A stretch of DNA of 35,412 bases, from positions 1 through 35,412 of the forward strand of contig JAGLMJ010000001.1 of assembly GCA_023140095.1 (NCBI GenBank). Direction: 5' to 3'. Position numbers and translations under genes: made by a program. A model generated the notes under the pieces. That model had not been told where the DNA came from. It did no database searches and saw only the letters and a list, made by a program, of their open reading frames with translations. Shown here piece by piece: positions 25,380 to 33,995 of the stretch (position 1 is its first letter; each line of letters opens with the position of its first letter). This stretch comes from Candidatus Omnitrophota bacterium (GTDB taxonomy: Bacteria; Omnitrophota; Koll11; Zapsychrales; Zapsychraceae).

Positions 25380-26093
25380 ATGCTATACATTGTCTCCACG
25401 CCCATCGGCAACCTTAAAGACATTACTTACCGCGCTGTTGAAACGCTCAAAAGTGTTGATCTCATTGCCGCCGAAGACACTCGCCATACACGCATTTTAT
25501 GCAATCACTATGGTATCAAAACACCGCTCACCAGCTATTTTGAGCATAACAAAGTCAAGAAGGCTGAACATCTTCTAAAGCTTCTTGGTGAAGGGAAAGA
25601 AGTCGCTCTTGTGACCGACGCAGGGACTCCCGGCATTAGTGATCCCGGATATCATCTTATTCGCCTTGCGAAAGACCATGATATTCCGATGACGGTTGTT
25701 CCGGGAGCTACAGCCTTGATCGCAGCATTATCTCTGTCAGGTTTGCCTTGCCATAATTTTATTTATGAAGGATTTCTCCCGGTCAAATCGACTGCCCGCC
25801 GAAAAAAGCTGGAACAGTTCAAGAACGAGAAAAGAACGGTTATTTTCTACGAATCTCCCCACCGTATCACCAAGGTCCTTAAGGACATCGAGGAAGCATT
25901 AAATGATCCGTATGTTGTTTGCGCTCGGGAACTAACGAAAAAATTTGAAGAGGTTAAAGGCGGGAAGGCAAGCGAGCTTTTTGACCATTTTTCCCAGAAA
26001 AAACCGCGCGGTGAGTTTGTTTTACTGATTCATCTTGCTTGGCCCGCTGCCAAGAAAATAGGGACAGGGCCTAAGGCTCTGTCCCTTTTTTAA
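25380..26093 (+). CDS. rsmI: 16S rRNA (cytidine-1402-2'-O)-methyltransferase
   Basis: Methylates the 2'-OH of C1402 in the ribosomal decoding centre. It has 237 residues from the ATG at 25380, which fits the family N terminus MLYIVSTPIGNLKDIT. Family motifs are AAEDTRHTRILCNHYG, VALVTDAGTPGISDPGY, VPGATALIAALSLSGLP and FYESPHRI. The Shine-Dalgarno is weak. The last ten codons (GTGPKALSLF) are written by an intrinsic terminator whose T-run ends on the stop codon. A longer frame from 25308 would run back into the inverted-repeat spacer and is not supported. Confidence 0.93.
   Translation: MLYIVSTPIGNLKDITYRAVETLKSVDLIAAEDTRHTRILCNHYGIKTPLTSYFEHNKVKKAEHLLKLLGEGKEVALVTDAGTPGISDPGYHLIRLAKDHDIPMTVVPGATALIAALSLSGLPCHNFIYEGFLPVKSTARRKKLEQFKNEKRTVIFYESPHRITKVLKDIEEALNDPYVVCARELTKKFEEVKGGKASELFDHFSQKKPRGEFVLLIHLAWPAAKKIGTGPKALSLF
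26060..26091 (+). terminator. Intrinsic terminator inside the rsmI 3' end
   Basis: AGGGACAGGGCC (26060-26071) pairs with GGCTCTGTCCCT (26075-26086) over 12 bp with one G-U and a 3-base loop; TTTTTT runs 26086-26091. The stop TAA begins at the last T. It lies between convergent genes. Confidence 0.9.
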
Positions 26094-26100
26094 AGGTGTC

Positions 26101-26922
26101 TTATGGACAAACGATAGTGCCGGCGGCAATTTCAGAGGCACAAAAAGCGGCACAATCAGGACAAGGCGTTTGAACCGGGTCGGTTATCTTAATCGTGCAA
26201 GATCCAAAGTGTGCTGGCAGAGTACCGTCATGGTATTGGTTACACCGCCTTTCAAAATCTGCTATTAGGTAGGTACACTGTATATCGGGGGCTGCCGGGT
26301 CCCTTGGCAGCTCAGTATAGGCAGGAGCGCATCTGTAGCTATTTGGAAGGTTTTTACATGTCCAGCTATTTGTGTATGTGTAATCATATCCGTCGCCTAG
26401 ATTTTTATAGCTATATTTTTTACATTCCGTGGAATAGCCTGTGATGTTTCCCCACTCGTCCTTAATGGGAAGCTCAGTTCCAGAATAATATTCGAGGCAT
26501 GTCGAGGCGTCATAGCAACAACATGCTAAATCAGTACCCTTATTGCAAGTTTCAGTCGTTGTATAAAATGCAAAGGCTGGTTTAAAAGGCTGGAAAGGCG
26601 TTTTGACCGGCTGGGAACTGATAGCTACCCGGGGCCAAACCGTTTTGCCACGACAAACCTTTGTGTATGTCTCACATAGGAATTTCTTTTCCCCCTCCCT
26701 TGGGTCGTTCATCGGATCAGACAGAGTCATAACGCCAGGAGCAGTGGCTGGACAGCACTCACACTGACACGTATAGTCGCAATCCACCGGAGGTGGTTGC
26801 GTTTGCTGGCGACACACGGTATCATAAACATAAGTAGCACTATAACTGAAAGTTGTGTAATTTAAAAGCACAGAGAAGCATGCTACTACCAATAATATCC
26901 CTAACAAACGCTTTCTATTCAT
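26101..26922 (-). CDS. Cys-rich secreted protein of unknown function
   Basis: A 273-residue protein with a signal peptide (MNRKRLLGILLVVACFSVLLNYTTFSYSA) and no family that I recognise. The mature part has more than twenty cysteines, often paired (CQCECC, CCC, CPDCAAFC), and many Tyr and Pro, so it is probably an exported, disulfide-rich surface or appendage protein. GGAGAG lies about 5 bases before the ATG. It starts 14 bases after the end of the larger surface-like gene, so the two form an operon. It is convergent with rsmI. Confidence 0.75.
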   Translation of the reverse strand: MNRKRLLGILLVVACFSVLLNYTTFSYSATYVYDTVCRQQTQPPPVDCDYTCQCECCPATAPGVMTLSDPMNDPREGEKKFLCETYTKVCRGKTVWPRVAISSQPVKTPFQPFKPAFAFYTTTETCNKGTDLACCCYDASTCLEYYSGTELPIKDEWGNITGYSTECKKYSYKNLGDGYDYTYTNSWTCKNLPNSYRCAPAYTELPRDPAAPDIQCTYLIADFERRCNQYHDGTLPAHFGSCTIKITDPVQTPCPDCAAFCASEIAAGTIVCP

Positions 26923-26936
26923 TTTGTCTCTCCGTT

Positions 26937-28367
26937 CTATCTGGCCATTAGAATAACGATCGTGCCTTCGCCTTCTTTGAATCCCTCTAAAGCCTTTCCG
27001 ATAATGGCCAGCTGCCTCTTTTGATTTTCTTCCAAGGCTGTTGTTAGTTCAGAAAGAGATTTAATATTTCCCAAGGGAATAAATTCGGCTTTCATTGCGT
27101 AGCCGGGCTTAGAGGAACTTGTTAGCAGATCGCCCTTTTTGATCGGCCCGTTCTCCGTGGTAACCTTAACAGGGACCTGTCCGGTTAACGCCAGCGGCTG
27201 GTAGCCTTCTTTGTAATCCCCGAGACAAAAACCCGGATCGGTTGAAATCACGCCGGCTATTTTTGGAGCATATGGCTGATCGGATTTTTTTAGTTTCTTA
27301 TCGCCTTTTTCCGCGATCACGACCACATCGCCCGGTTTAACATTATCTTCTACGAGTATATTTTCGGCCAAGTCCGCTCCATCAGCATAAATAGTCCCGT
27401 GAACAGCCAATTCGTAATCGGTGGCGGTGGTGTCAGGGTTCCTTTGGATCCCGATGTTACCGGTTGATCTGTCAATGAGTATAGCCTTAGTATCATTTGC
27501 TGTTAATTTATCAGCTGTATTGTGAACGCCGATAACAAGCATGTCACCACCAGCGTCATATTGCATGTACCCGCCGCGCCAAGTATCTTCATTCTCTCCC
27601 GCAAGTCTCATCGTGGCCGAATAATCAGCGCCTGTTGATCCTTTAAGATATAAAACCGGGTCTGGAGCAGACAAGTGCAATAGCGATTCCGGAGCCTCCG
27701 TTCCGATGCCGACATTGCCGTCGGGAAAGATAGTTAATTTTTGGTATTGTTCCTGACCGAACCAGTTGCCTGCCCCCGTGGGGTGGTAACCGATGCTGAA
27801 GGAAGACGGCAGAGCGTTGCCCGTTGTATAACGCATGATATGCCAGGAATCTGTGGCTGTTCCGGCGGGACTGACTTCAGTCATGTGGATAGAAGCTAAA
27901 CCCGAACTTGCGTTCTCCCCGATGAGGTTTAGCTGGGCATCAGTGTTGCTGATAATGACATCCCCCTTGAGCTTACTCTGGGTCCAGTCGCCGACAATGT
28001 TCCAGTTAGGGTTATTAACATGGAGAAGGGCGCCAGGTGCGGTGATTCCGATTCCGACGGCTAGATTCGGGTTTGTGGCGGTGTCAGTTAAGTAAACATT
28101 ATCGAGGGCATCTTGTGTCCATATCCCTTGGAGGAATCCCCAAGTACCATCGTTCTGGCAGATGTTTATGGTATCAGTTATGTCGCTATAATATAGTGAT
28201 CCTTCCAGGGAAACGTCACATGGAGGAGCCACATTACGTGGGACCAACCGTAACCGGTCATAACTCCCGAAAGGCGCGGGGTAATAAGTACTTAACGTTA
28301 GGGTCTCGGAATGGACGGGAAGACAAAAGATTAATAGAAAAGGGAGGGTAAGGATTAATTTTTTCAT
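26937..28367 (-). CDS. Secreted surface protein with fibre-like repeats and C-terminal appendage domain
   Basis: A 476-residue exported protein. After the signal MKKLILTLPFLLIFCLPVHS comes ETLTLSTYYPAPFGSYDRLRL, a motif I associate with surface proteins of Omnitrophota-like genomes. The middle has beta-rich repeats with AVGIGITAPGALLHV, GNVGIGTEAPESLLHL and GNIGIQRNP, as in tail-fibre and adhesin stalks. The C-terminal part (about 335-476) has DLAENILVEDNVKPGDVVVI, AGVISTDPGF, LTGQVPVKVTTENGPIKKGDLLTSSSKPGYAMKA and IIGKALE..GEGTIVILM, like appendage end domains. AAGGA precedes the ATG at 28367; the ATG at 28397 is less likely. It is probably cotranscribed with the Cys-rich gene. Confidence 0.78.
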   Translation of the reverse strand: MKKLILTLPFLLIFCLPVHSETLTLSTYYPAPFGSYDRLRLVPRNVAPPCDVSLEGSLYYSDITDTINICQNDGTWGFLQGIWTQDALDNVYLTDTATNPNLAVGIGITAPGALLHVNNPNWNIVGDWTQSKLKGDVIISNTDAQLNLIGENASSGLASIHMTEVSPAGTATDSWHIMRYTTGNALPSSFSIGYHPTGAGNWFGQEQYQKLTIFPDGNVGIGTEAPESLLHLSAPDPVLYLKGSTGADYSATMRLAGENEDTWRGGYMQYDAGGDMLVIGVHNTADKLTANDTKAILIDRSTGNIGIQRNPDTTATDYELAVHGTIYADGADLAENILVEDNVKPGDVVVIAEKGDKKLKKSDQPYAPKIAGVISTDPGFCLGDYKEGYQPLALTGQVPVKVTTENGPIKKGDLLTSSSKPGYAMKAEFIPLGNIKSLSELTTALEENQKRQLAIIGKALEGFKEGEGTIVILMAR

Positions 28368-28398
28368 ATTCAGTCCTTTTTTGACTGGAGGTTTCATG

Positions 28399-28443
28399 AC
28401 AGTACTGTTACTATAAGTATAGTTGGTTTTAATTTATAAACAA
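28399..28443 (-). promoter_or_regulatory. Promoter and palindrome for the two secreted-protein genes
   Basis: On the minus strand, TTGTTT (28438-28443), a 16-base spacer and TATACT (28416-28421). The perfect 10-base palindrome ACAGTACTGT (28399-28408) falls at the expected transcription start and could be an operator. A further hairpin, GCGCTTT/AAAGCGC, lies near 28455-28475 between this and the divergent pyr promoter. Confidence 0.55.
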
Positions 28444-28528
28444 ATACAAATGCGCTTTTTTATGAAAGCGCTTTCTTGGACAATCCCCCGATGGCAGTGA
28501 GAACTTCGCTAGCCAGTGTGGATTCTCC

Positions 28529-28557
28529 TTGACAAACCGGGGCTGAAATGTTATATT
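28529..28557 (+). promoter_or_regulatory. Promoter of the pyrR operon
   Basis: TTGACA (28529-28534), a 17-base spacer and TATATT (28552-28557) with TGT before the -10. The transcript would start near 28564, a few bases before the PyrR-binding hairpin. Confidence 0.85.
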
Positions 28558-28571
28558 CTGGCAAATGTTAA

Positions 28572-28674
28572 CCTTTAAGTCGGTTCTGTGAGACTGGCAA
28601 GGATGAATATGGCACGTTTTATAGACAATCAGACAGATTTTAGGCTCGCCTTAGAGTTGAGGGCGGGTTTTTTT
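28572..28674 (+). promoter_or_regulatory. PyrR-type attenuator (binding hairpin and terminator)
   Basis: Bases 28572-28605 match the PyrR RNA-binding loop: CCTT pairs with AAGG (28599-28602), CGGT pairs with ACTG, and the loop carries TCTGTGAG. The conserved run is CTGTGAGACTGGCAAGGATG. Downstream CTCGCC (28645-28650) pairs with GGCGGG (28662-28667), followed by seven T (28668-28674), an intrinsic terminator. In Bacillus-type control, UMP-bound PyrR holds the hairpin and allows termination when pyrimidines are plentiful. I did not work out the antiterminator pairing. Confidence 0.82.
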
Positions 28675-28745
28675 ATTGGCGCAAAAAACCACTGGCGTGA
28701 ATCCGTGGATAAATGTGCTTCCTAGTATAAAAAAGGCCGGAATAA

Positions 28746-30232
<1,487 letters not shown>

Positions 30233-30233
30233 T

Positions 30234-31511
30234 ATGTCATTGCTGATCAAAAACGCGATTATTGTCAACGCCGATCAAATGGCGAAGCAGACGCAGGATA
30301 TTCTTATTGAGAAGGGCGTGATTAAAAGAATCGCCTCTTCGATCAAAGAAGACAAGGCAAAGGCGATCGACGCTAAGGGGAAGCTTGTTTTCCCGGGGCT
30401 GGTCGACATCCACGTGCATTTGCGCGAGCCCGGCGAAGAGCATAAAGAAACCATAGCGTCGGGGATGGCGGCCGCGGCCAAAGGCGGGTTCACGACGGTG
30501 ATGTGTATGCCCAACACGGTCCCTGTGATCGACAACCGCTCGATCGCCGAGATGATCGTCAATGAATCCAAACGCATCGGGCAGATCAACGTGATCCCGA
30601 TCGGCGCGATCACGAAGGGCCAAAACGGCCAGGAACTGACGGATATGTTCGAGTTGAAAGAGGCCGGCTGCGGCGCGCTTTCCGACGACGGGAAATGCGT
30701 CTCGAGCAGTCATTTGATGCGCCTCGCGATGGAATATGCTAAGATGGTTGATATCCTTCTGATCCAGCACTGCGAGGATCACGTGCTAAGTTCCGGCAGC
30801 GTCATGAACGAAGGGGTCACCTCGACATTGTTGGGAGTGAAGGGCGATCCCGGGCTTTCGGAATCGGTCATGGTGGCCCGCGATATTGAGCTGGCCAAGT
30901 ATCTGGATTCGCGAATTCATTTGGCTCACATGAGCCTGAAGCGGTCGATCGAATTGATCCGCGCGGCAAAGGCGCAGGGGATCAAGGTCACGGCGGAGGC
31001 GACGCCGCATCATTTTACTTTGACGGAAGAGGAGCTCAAGAGCTTTAATACAAGCGCGAAGGTCAATCCTCCTTTAAGGACGAAGGAAGATGTTGAAGCG
31101 GTTAAGGCCGCGCTTGCGGACGGCACGATCGATTGCATCGTGACGGACCATGCCCCGCACGCCAGGGAAGATAAAGAGAAGGACCTGGACCGCGCGCCTT
31201 GCGGCATGATCGGGCTCGAGACGGCGGTCGGCCTGGCGGTAACGGAATTGGTCGGGTCGAAAGTCCTTTCCTGGCCGCAGCTGGCTGAAAAGATGTCGGC
31301 CGCGCCCGCGCGTGTCATGGGGCTTGAGGGGAAAGGGGTTATTAAGGAAGGCGCCGACGGCGACCTGACGATTATCGACCCCGATGCCGAATGGACCGTC
31401 CGCGAAGAGGATTTTGTTTCTAAATCGGTCAATTCGCCTTTTGTCGGGCGGAAATTAAAGGGGCGTGTGGAGGCAACGGTCTGCGCTGGAAAAGTCGTTT
31501 TTGAGCAGTAA
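30234..31511 (+). CDS. pyrC: Dihydroorotase
   Basis: Cyclises carbamoyl aspartate to dihydroorotate. It is 425 residues, the long class I type of the amidohydrolase superfamily. Metal and substrate motifs are GLVDIHVHLREPGEEHKE, LIQHCEDH, IHLAHMS, TAEATPHHF and IVTDHAPHA. The ATG at 30234 follows GAGG by about 8 bases and begins MSLLIKNAIIVNADQ; the longer frame from 30162 lies inside pyrB. It is one base after the pyrB stop. The C terminus is typical for the family. Confidence 0.96.
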   Translation: MSLLIKNAIIVNADQMAKQTQDILIEKGVIKRIASSIKEDKAKAIDAKGKLVFPGLVDIHVHLREPGEEHKETIASGMAAAAKGGFTTVMCMPNTVPVIDNRSIAEMIVNESKRIGQINVIPIGAITKGQNGQELTDMFELKEAGCGALSDDGKCVSSSHLMRLAMEYAKMVDILLIQHCEDHVLSSGSVMNEGVTSTLLGVKGDPGLSESVMVARDIELAKYLDSRIHLAHMSLKRSIELIRAAKAQGIKVTAEATPHHFTLTEEELKSFNTSAKVNPPLRTKEDVEAVKAALADGTIDCIVTDHAPHAREDKEKDLDRAPCGMIGLETAVGLAVTELVGSKVLSWPQLAEKMSAAPARVMGLEGKGVIKEGADGDLTIIDPDAEWTVREEDFVSKSVNSPFVGRKLKGRVEATVCAGKVVFEQ

Positions 31512-31524
31512 TCCATATATGTAG

Positions 31525-31556
31525 TTATCCACAGGCTGTGCACAATATGTGGATAA
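31525..31556. promoter_or_regulatory. Pair of perfect DnaA boxes in opposite orientation
   Basis: TTATCCACA (31525-31533) and TGTGGATAA (31548-31556) are both exact E. coli-type DnaA boxes, facing each other. TGTGCACAA (31537-31545) between them is a third, one mismatch from the TTATNCACA consensus on the minus strand. They fill the short gap between pyrC and the next gene. No dnaA, dnaN or gidA is near. Confidence 0.7.
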
Positions 31557-31563
31557 GTGAAGC

Positions 31564-32052
31564 ATGAGAGATCAGAAGATCACAATATCGGTTATCGGTG
31601 GGCACGATATAAACGCTGAAGTGGAGAATATTGCCCACGAAGTTGGTGGTATAGTTGCGAAAGTGGGGGCAGTTCTGGTTTGCGGTGGTCTCGGGGGAGT
31701 CATGGAGGCGGCCTCTAGGGGGGCTAAAGAGGCCGGAGGACTCACGATCGGCATTCTTCCCGGGAAAGATAAGGCGGACGCCAACCCCCACATTGACATC
31801 GCCTTGCCCAGCAGCATTGGCTACGCGCGTAACGCGATGGTCGCTTGCTCAGCGGATATCATTATTGCCCTGCCCGGAAGCGACGGAACGTCATCCGAGA
31901 TCTCTTACGGGATCGTTTACAAGCGCCCCATTATCGACCTCGGCGGATGGGGCCGGGAAGGGATGATCAAGGTCAAAGATGTCCAAGAGGCGGAAGAAAA
32001 GATTAGGGAGTTAATTTCGACTCGTCATCCTGCGCGAAGCGAAGGATCTTGA
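31564..32052 (+). CDS. LOG/TIGR00725-family Rossmann-fold protein
   Basis: A 162-residue protein of the lysine decarboxylase-like (LOG/TIGR00725) superfamily, whose better known members release cytokinins or cleave nucleoside monophosphates. Visible parts are ISVIGGHDINAEVEN, VLVCGGLGGVMEAASRGAKEAGGLTIGILPG, GYARNAMVACSADIIIALPGSDGTSSEISYG. The usual PGGxGTxxE is PGSDGTSSE, as often in TIGR00725. The final residues (about STRHPARSEGS) are encoded by a dispersed-type hairpin repeat, so the native C terminus has probably been replaced. Its place within the pyr operon suggests a nucleotide-related role; this is inference. Confidence 0.85.
   Translation: MRDQKITISVIGGHDINAEVENIAHEVGGIVAKVGAVLVCGGLGGVMEAASRGAKEAGGLTIGILPGKDKADANPHIDIALPSSIGYARNAMVACSADIIIALPGSDGTSSEISYGIVYKRPIIDLGGWGREGMIKVKDVQEAEEKIRELISTRHPARSEGS
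32024..32048 (+). repeat. REP-like hairpin repeat at the 3' end of the LOG-like gene
   Basis: The element reads TCATCCTG...GCGAAGGATC. ATCCT (32027-32031) pairs with AGGAT (32043-32047) and CGC (32033-32035) with GCG (32039-32041) around GAA. Sequences of the type TCATCCTGAGCGAAGCGAAGGATC are familiar to me as dispersed repeats in many environmental bacterial genomes. Only one copy is present here, inside a coding frame. Confidence 0.55.
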
Positions 32053-32068
32053 CCGAGAGCAACAAAAC

Positions 32069-32743
32069 ATGAAAAAACGCATTAAAATTGACAGCGCCTT
32101 ATTATCCTTCATAATTATTATGACAGGATTTCTGTTCGCGTTTAGGAACATTTATCCGCGCAATCCGTTTCTCGACGATGCCTTGGATTTTCTCGGGTTC
32201 TTTGTTCTTCTTAGCGGGATCCTGCTGCGCATGGCGGCGCGCGGGCACAAAAAAGCCCATTCGAAAAAAAGCCAGACATTGGTGACCAGCGGCCCCTATA
32301 TGCTTGTCCGCAATCCGATGTATTTGGGAAGCTTCTTGATGGGCGCCGGTTTTATCCTCATGGTCTGGCCGTGGTGGAGCTTGCTGCTCTTCGCTGTGCT
32401 CTTTTACGTACGTTTCAAAAAACAAGTTGTCAAAGAAGAGGCATTTCTCGAGAAACTGGCGCCGCGAAGGTACAAAGCCTATTGCAAAAAGGTCCCCCGG
32501 ATCTTTCCGGATATAGCGCTGATGGGAAAAACCAGCCTCAAAAAGATCATCGACCTGGGCGAGGCTTTCAGCACGAAGGAACAAAGGGGCCTGTGGGGGT
32601 GGCCGCTTTTGGCGGTATTATTGGAATCGTTCCAGGAGCAGCTTGTCTTTGGGGAGACGATCCCATCGCGTACGGCCATGATCTTCCTGATGTCGACGAT
32701 CATGTTCATCGTCGCCTTTGTTTATTACCGTCAGAAAAAATAA
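32069..32743 (+). CDS. Isoprenylcysteine carboxyl methyltransferase-like membrane protein
   Basis: A 224-residue protein with several membrane helices and the ICMT/PEMT signature: TLVTSGPYMLVRNPMYLGSFLMGAG (about 69-93), then VVKEEAFLEKLAPRRYKAYCKKVPRIFP (about 113-142). These families methylate isoprenylcysteine or phospholipids using SAM at the membrane; bacterial substrates are mostly unknown. After this domain come two more hydrophobic segments (about 175-220) not typical of the minimal domain. It lies within the pyr run, 2 bases before pyrK, with a weak Shine-Dalgarno. Its link to pyrimidine metabolism is unclear. Confidence 0.82.
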   Translation: MKKRIKIDSALLSFIIIMTGFLFAFRNIYPRNPFLDDALDFLGFFVLLSGILLRMAARGHKKAHSKKSQTLVTSGPYMLVRNPMYLGSFLMGAGFILMVWPWWSLLLFAVLFYVRFKKQVVKEEAFLEKLAPRRYKAYCKKVPRIFPDIALMGKTSLKKIIDLGEAFSTKEQRGLWGWPLLAVLLESFQEQLVFGETIPSRTAMIFLMSTIMFIVAFVYYRQKK

Positions 32744-32745
32744 TT

Positions 32746-33522
32746 ATGGAAAGACTGCAGGACGCTTATAAAGTTATCGCCAACGAAAAACTCTGCGCGC
32801 GGTTTTACCGTCTGCGCATCGACGCCAAGCCTGTTGCCCGGGCGGCCCGCCCGGGACAATTCATCCATATTCGCATTAATGATGGTTTAGAACCGTTCTT
32901 CCGACGGCCGTTCAGCATTTATCGCGCGAACAATGGCGTCGAGATTCTCTACGAAGTTGTCGGTGCGGGCACGCGAACCCTGACCGCGCGAAAAAAAGGC
33001 GATATGCTTGACGTGCTTGGGCCCCTCGGGACGCCGTTTGCCGCGCCGCCGAAAGGGATCAAGCAAGTTGTCATGGTTGCCGGCGGCGTCGGGGTCGCGC
33101 CGTTCCTCTTCCTCTCGGACGTGCTCAAGAACAAAGGGTATGAACTGATCCTGCTTTACGGCGGACGCACGAAGGGGCACACGTTCTGCATGAAGGCGTT
33201 CCGGCAGAACGGCTGCAGGATTTTTAAAGCGACGGACGACGGCAGTGTCGGCGTCAAAGGGCTCGTCTCGAAACTTTTTTCAAAGATCGACTCCGACCCG
33301 GCCGCGACATATATGTACACGTGCGGGCCGCGGCCGATGATGGCTTCTGTCCAGGACTTCGCCCGCCGGCACGGACTGCGGGCGCAGGGGTCCTGCGAGG
33401 AAGTGATGGCCTGCGGGCTGGGTGCTTGTTTGGGATGCTCGACGAAGACGACCAAAGGATATCAAACGGTTTGCGGCGACGGGCCGGTGTTTGATTTGCA
33501 TGAATTAGTGTTTGAAAAGTAG
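32746..33522 (+). CDS. pyrK: Dihydroorotate dehydrogenase electron-transfer subunit
   Basis: Carries FAD and a [2Fe-2S] cluster and passes electrons from PyrD to NAD+. The 258 residues hold an FAD-binding barrel (PGQFIHIRI, FFRRPFSIYR), an NAD domain (MVAGGVGVAPFLFLSDVL, TCGPRPMM) and the C-terminal cluster motif with C223, C228, C231 and C243 (EEVMACGLGACLGCSTK and YQTVCGDGPVF). I used the ATG at 32746 since the residues MERLQDAYKVIANEKL fit the family; the frame upstream overlaps the ICMT-like gene. It pairs with the class 1B PyrD encoded two genes downstream. Confidence 0.94.
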   Translation: MERLQDAYKVIANEKLCARFYRLRIDAKPVARAARPGQFIHIRINDGLEPFFRRPFSIYRANNGVEILYEVVGAGTRTLTARKKGDMLDVLGPLGTPFAAPPKGIKQVVMVAGGVGVAPFLFLSDVLKNKGYELILLYGGRTKGHTFCMKAFRQNGCRIFKATDDGSVGVKGLVSKLFSKIDSDPAATYMYTCGPRPMMASVQDFARRHGLRAQGSCEEVMACGLGACLGCSTKTTKGYQTVCGDGPVFDLHELVFEK

Positions 33523-33530
33523 AAGCAATT

Positions 33531-33557
33531 GGAACCCATCCGAACCCCGGGGGTTCC
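33531..33557 (+). promoter_or_regulatory. Two mutually exclusive hairpins upstream of the TSUP gene
   Basis: GGAACCC (33531-33537) can pair with GGGTTCC (33551-33557), or GAACCC (33542-33547) can pair with GGGTTC (33551-33556). No T-run follows. The Shine-Dalgarno AAAGGAG is about 8 bases downstream. Confidence 0.45.
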
Positions 33558-33575
33558 AGATTAAAGGAGTGACTG

Positions 33576-33935
33576 ATGACCTGGATACTTTATATAACCG
33601 TTGGACTCATCGCCGGCACCATCGGTGGGGCGCTCGGTCTTGGCGGCGGCGCTGTTATGGTCCCGGTATTTGTCCTGCTGTTCGGTTTAACGCAACATCA
33701 GGCGCAGGGGACGGCGTTGGCCGTCATGCTGCCGCCGATATTTATCTTCGCGGTTCTGCGCTATTACTGGGCAGGCAATGTCAAAGTGCAGATGGCTCTT
33801 TTTGTCGCCGTCGGATTTGTCGTCGGGGCATTCTTAGGCGCGCACTTTGTTCAAAACATACCGGCGGCGCACTTGAAAAAGGCGTTCGGTATTTTTTTAA
33901 TAGCGATTGGTATTAAGATGGCATTTATAAAATAG
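33576..33935 (+). CDS. Half-length TauE/SafE (TSUP) membrane protein
   Basis: A 119-residue protein with about four helices and the TSUP half-repeat: GTIGGALGLGGGAVMVPVFVLLFGLTQHQAQGTALAVML at the start and LKKAFGIFLIAIGIKM at the end. Full TSUP proteins have two such halves (about 250 residues) and export sulfite, sulfoacetate or similar anions. This one appears complete as a half, because the frame has a good start (AAAGGAGTGACTG before ATG) and no second half follows. It may work as a dimer. The connection with pyrK and pyrD on either side is unexplained. Confidence 0.85.
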   Translation: MTWILYITVGLIAGTIGGALGLGGGAVMVPVFVLLFGLTQHQAQGTALAVMLPPIFIFAVLRYYWAGNVKVQMALFVAVGFVVGAFLGAHFVQNIPAAHLKKAFGIFLIAIGIKMAFIK

Positions 33936-33992
33936 ACGATAGACCATAGACTAGAAGTTTTAGTCCAAAGTCTATAGTCTATCTATAGTCTA
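33936..33992. repeat. Heptamer-periodic hairpin spacer before pyrD
   Basis: The spacer reads as 7-base units (ACGATAG, ACCATAG, ACTAGAA, GTTTTAG, TCCAAAG, TCTATAG). GATAGACCATAGACT (33938-33952) pairs with AGTCTATAGTCTATC (33969-33983) with one mismatch. No terminator T-run or Shine-Dalgarno is seen. Confidence 0.7.
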
Positions 33993-33995
33993 ACA

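Noticed and set aside
28698..28710. Additional DnaA box (CGTGGATAA) in the pyrR leader
   Set aside because: One mismatch, isolated, and part of a small hairpin CCACTGG/CCGTGG.
32371..32745. N-terminal extension of PyrK
   Set aside because: It is a shadow of the ICMT-like gene; the PyrK family N terminus begins at 32746.
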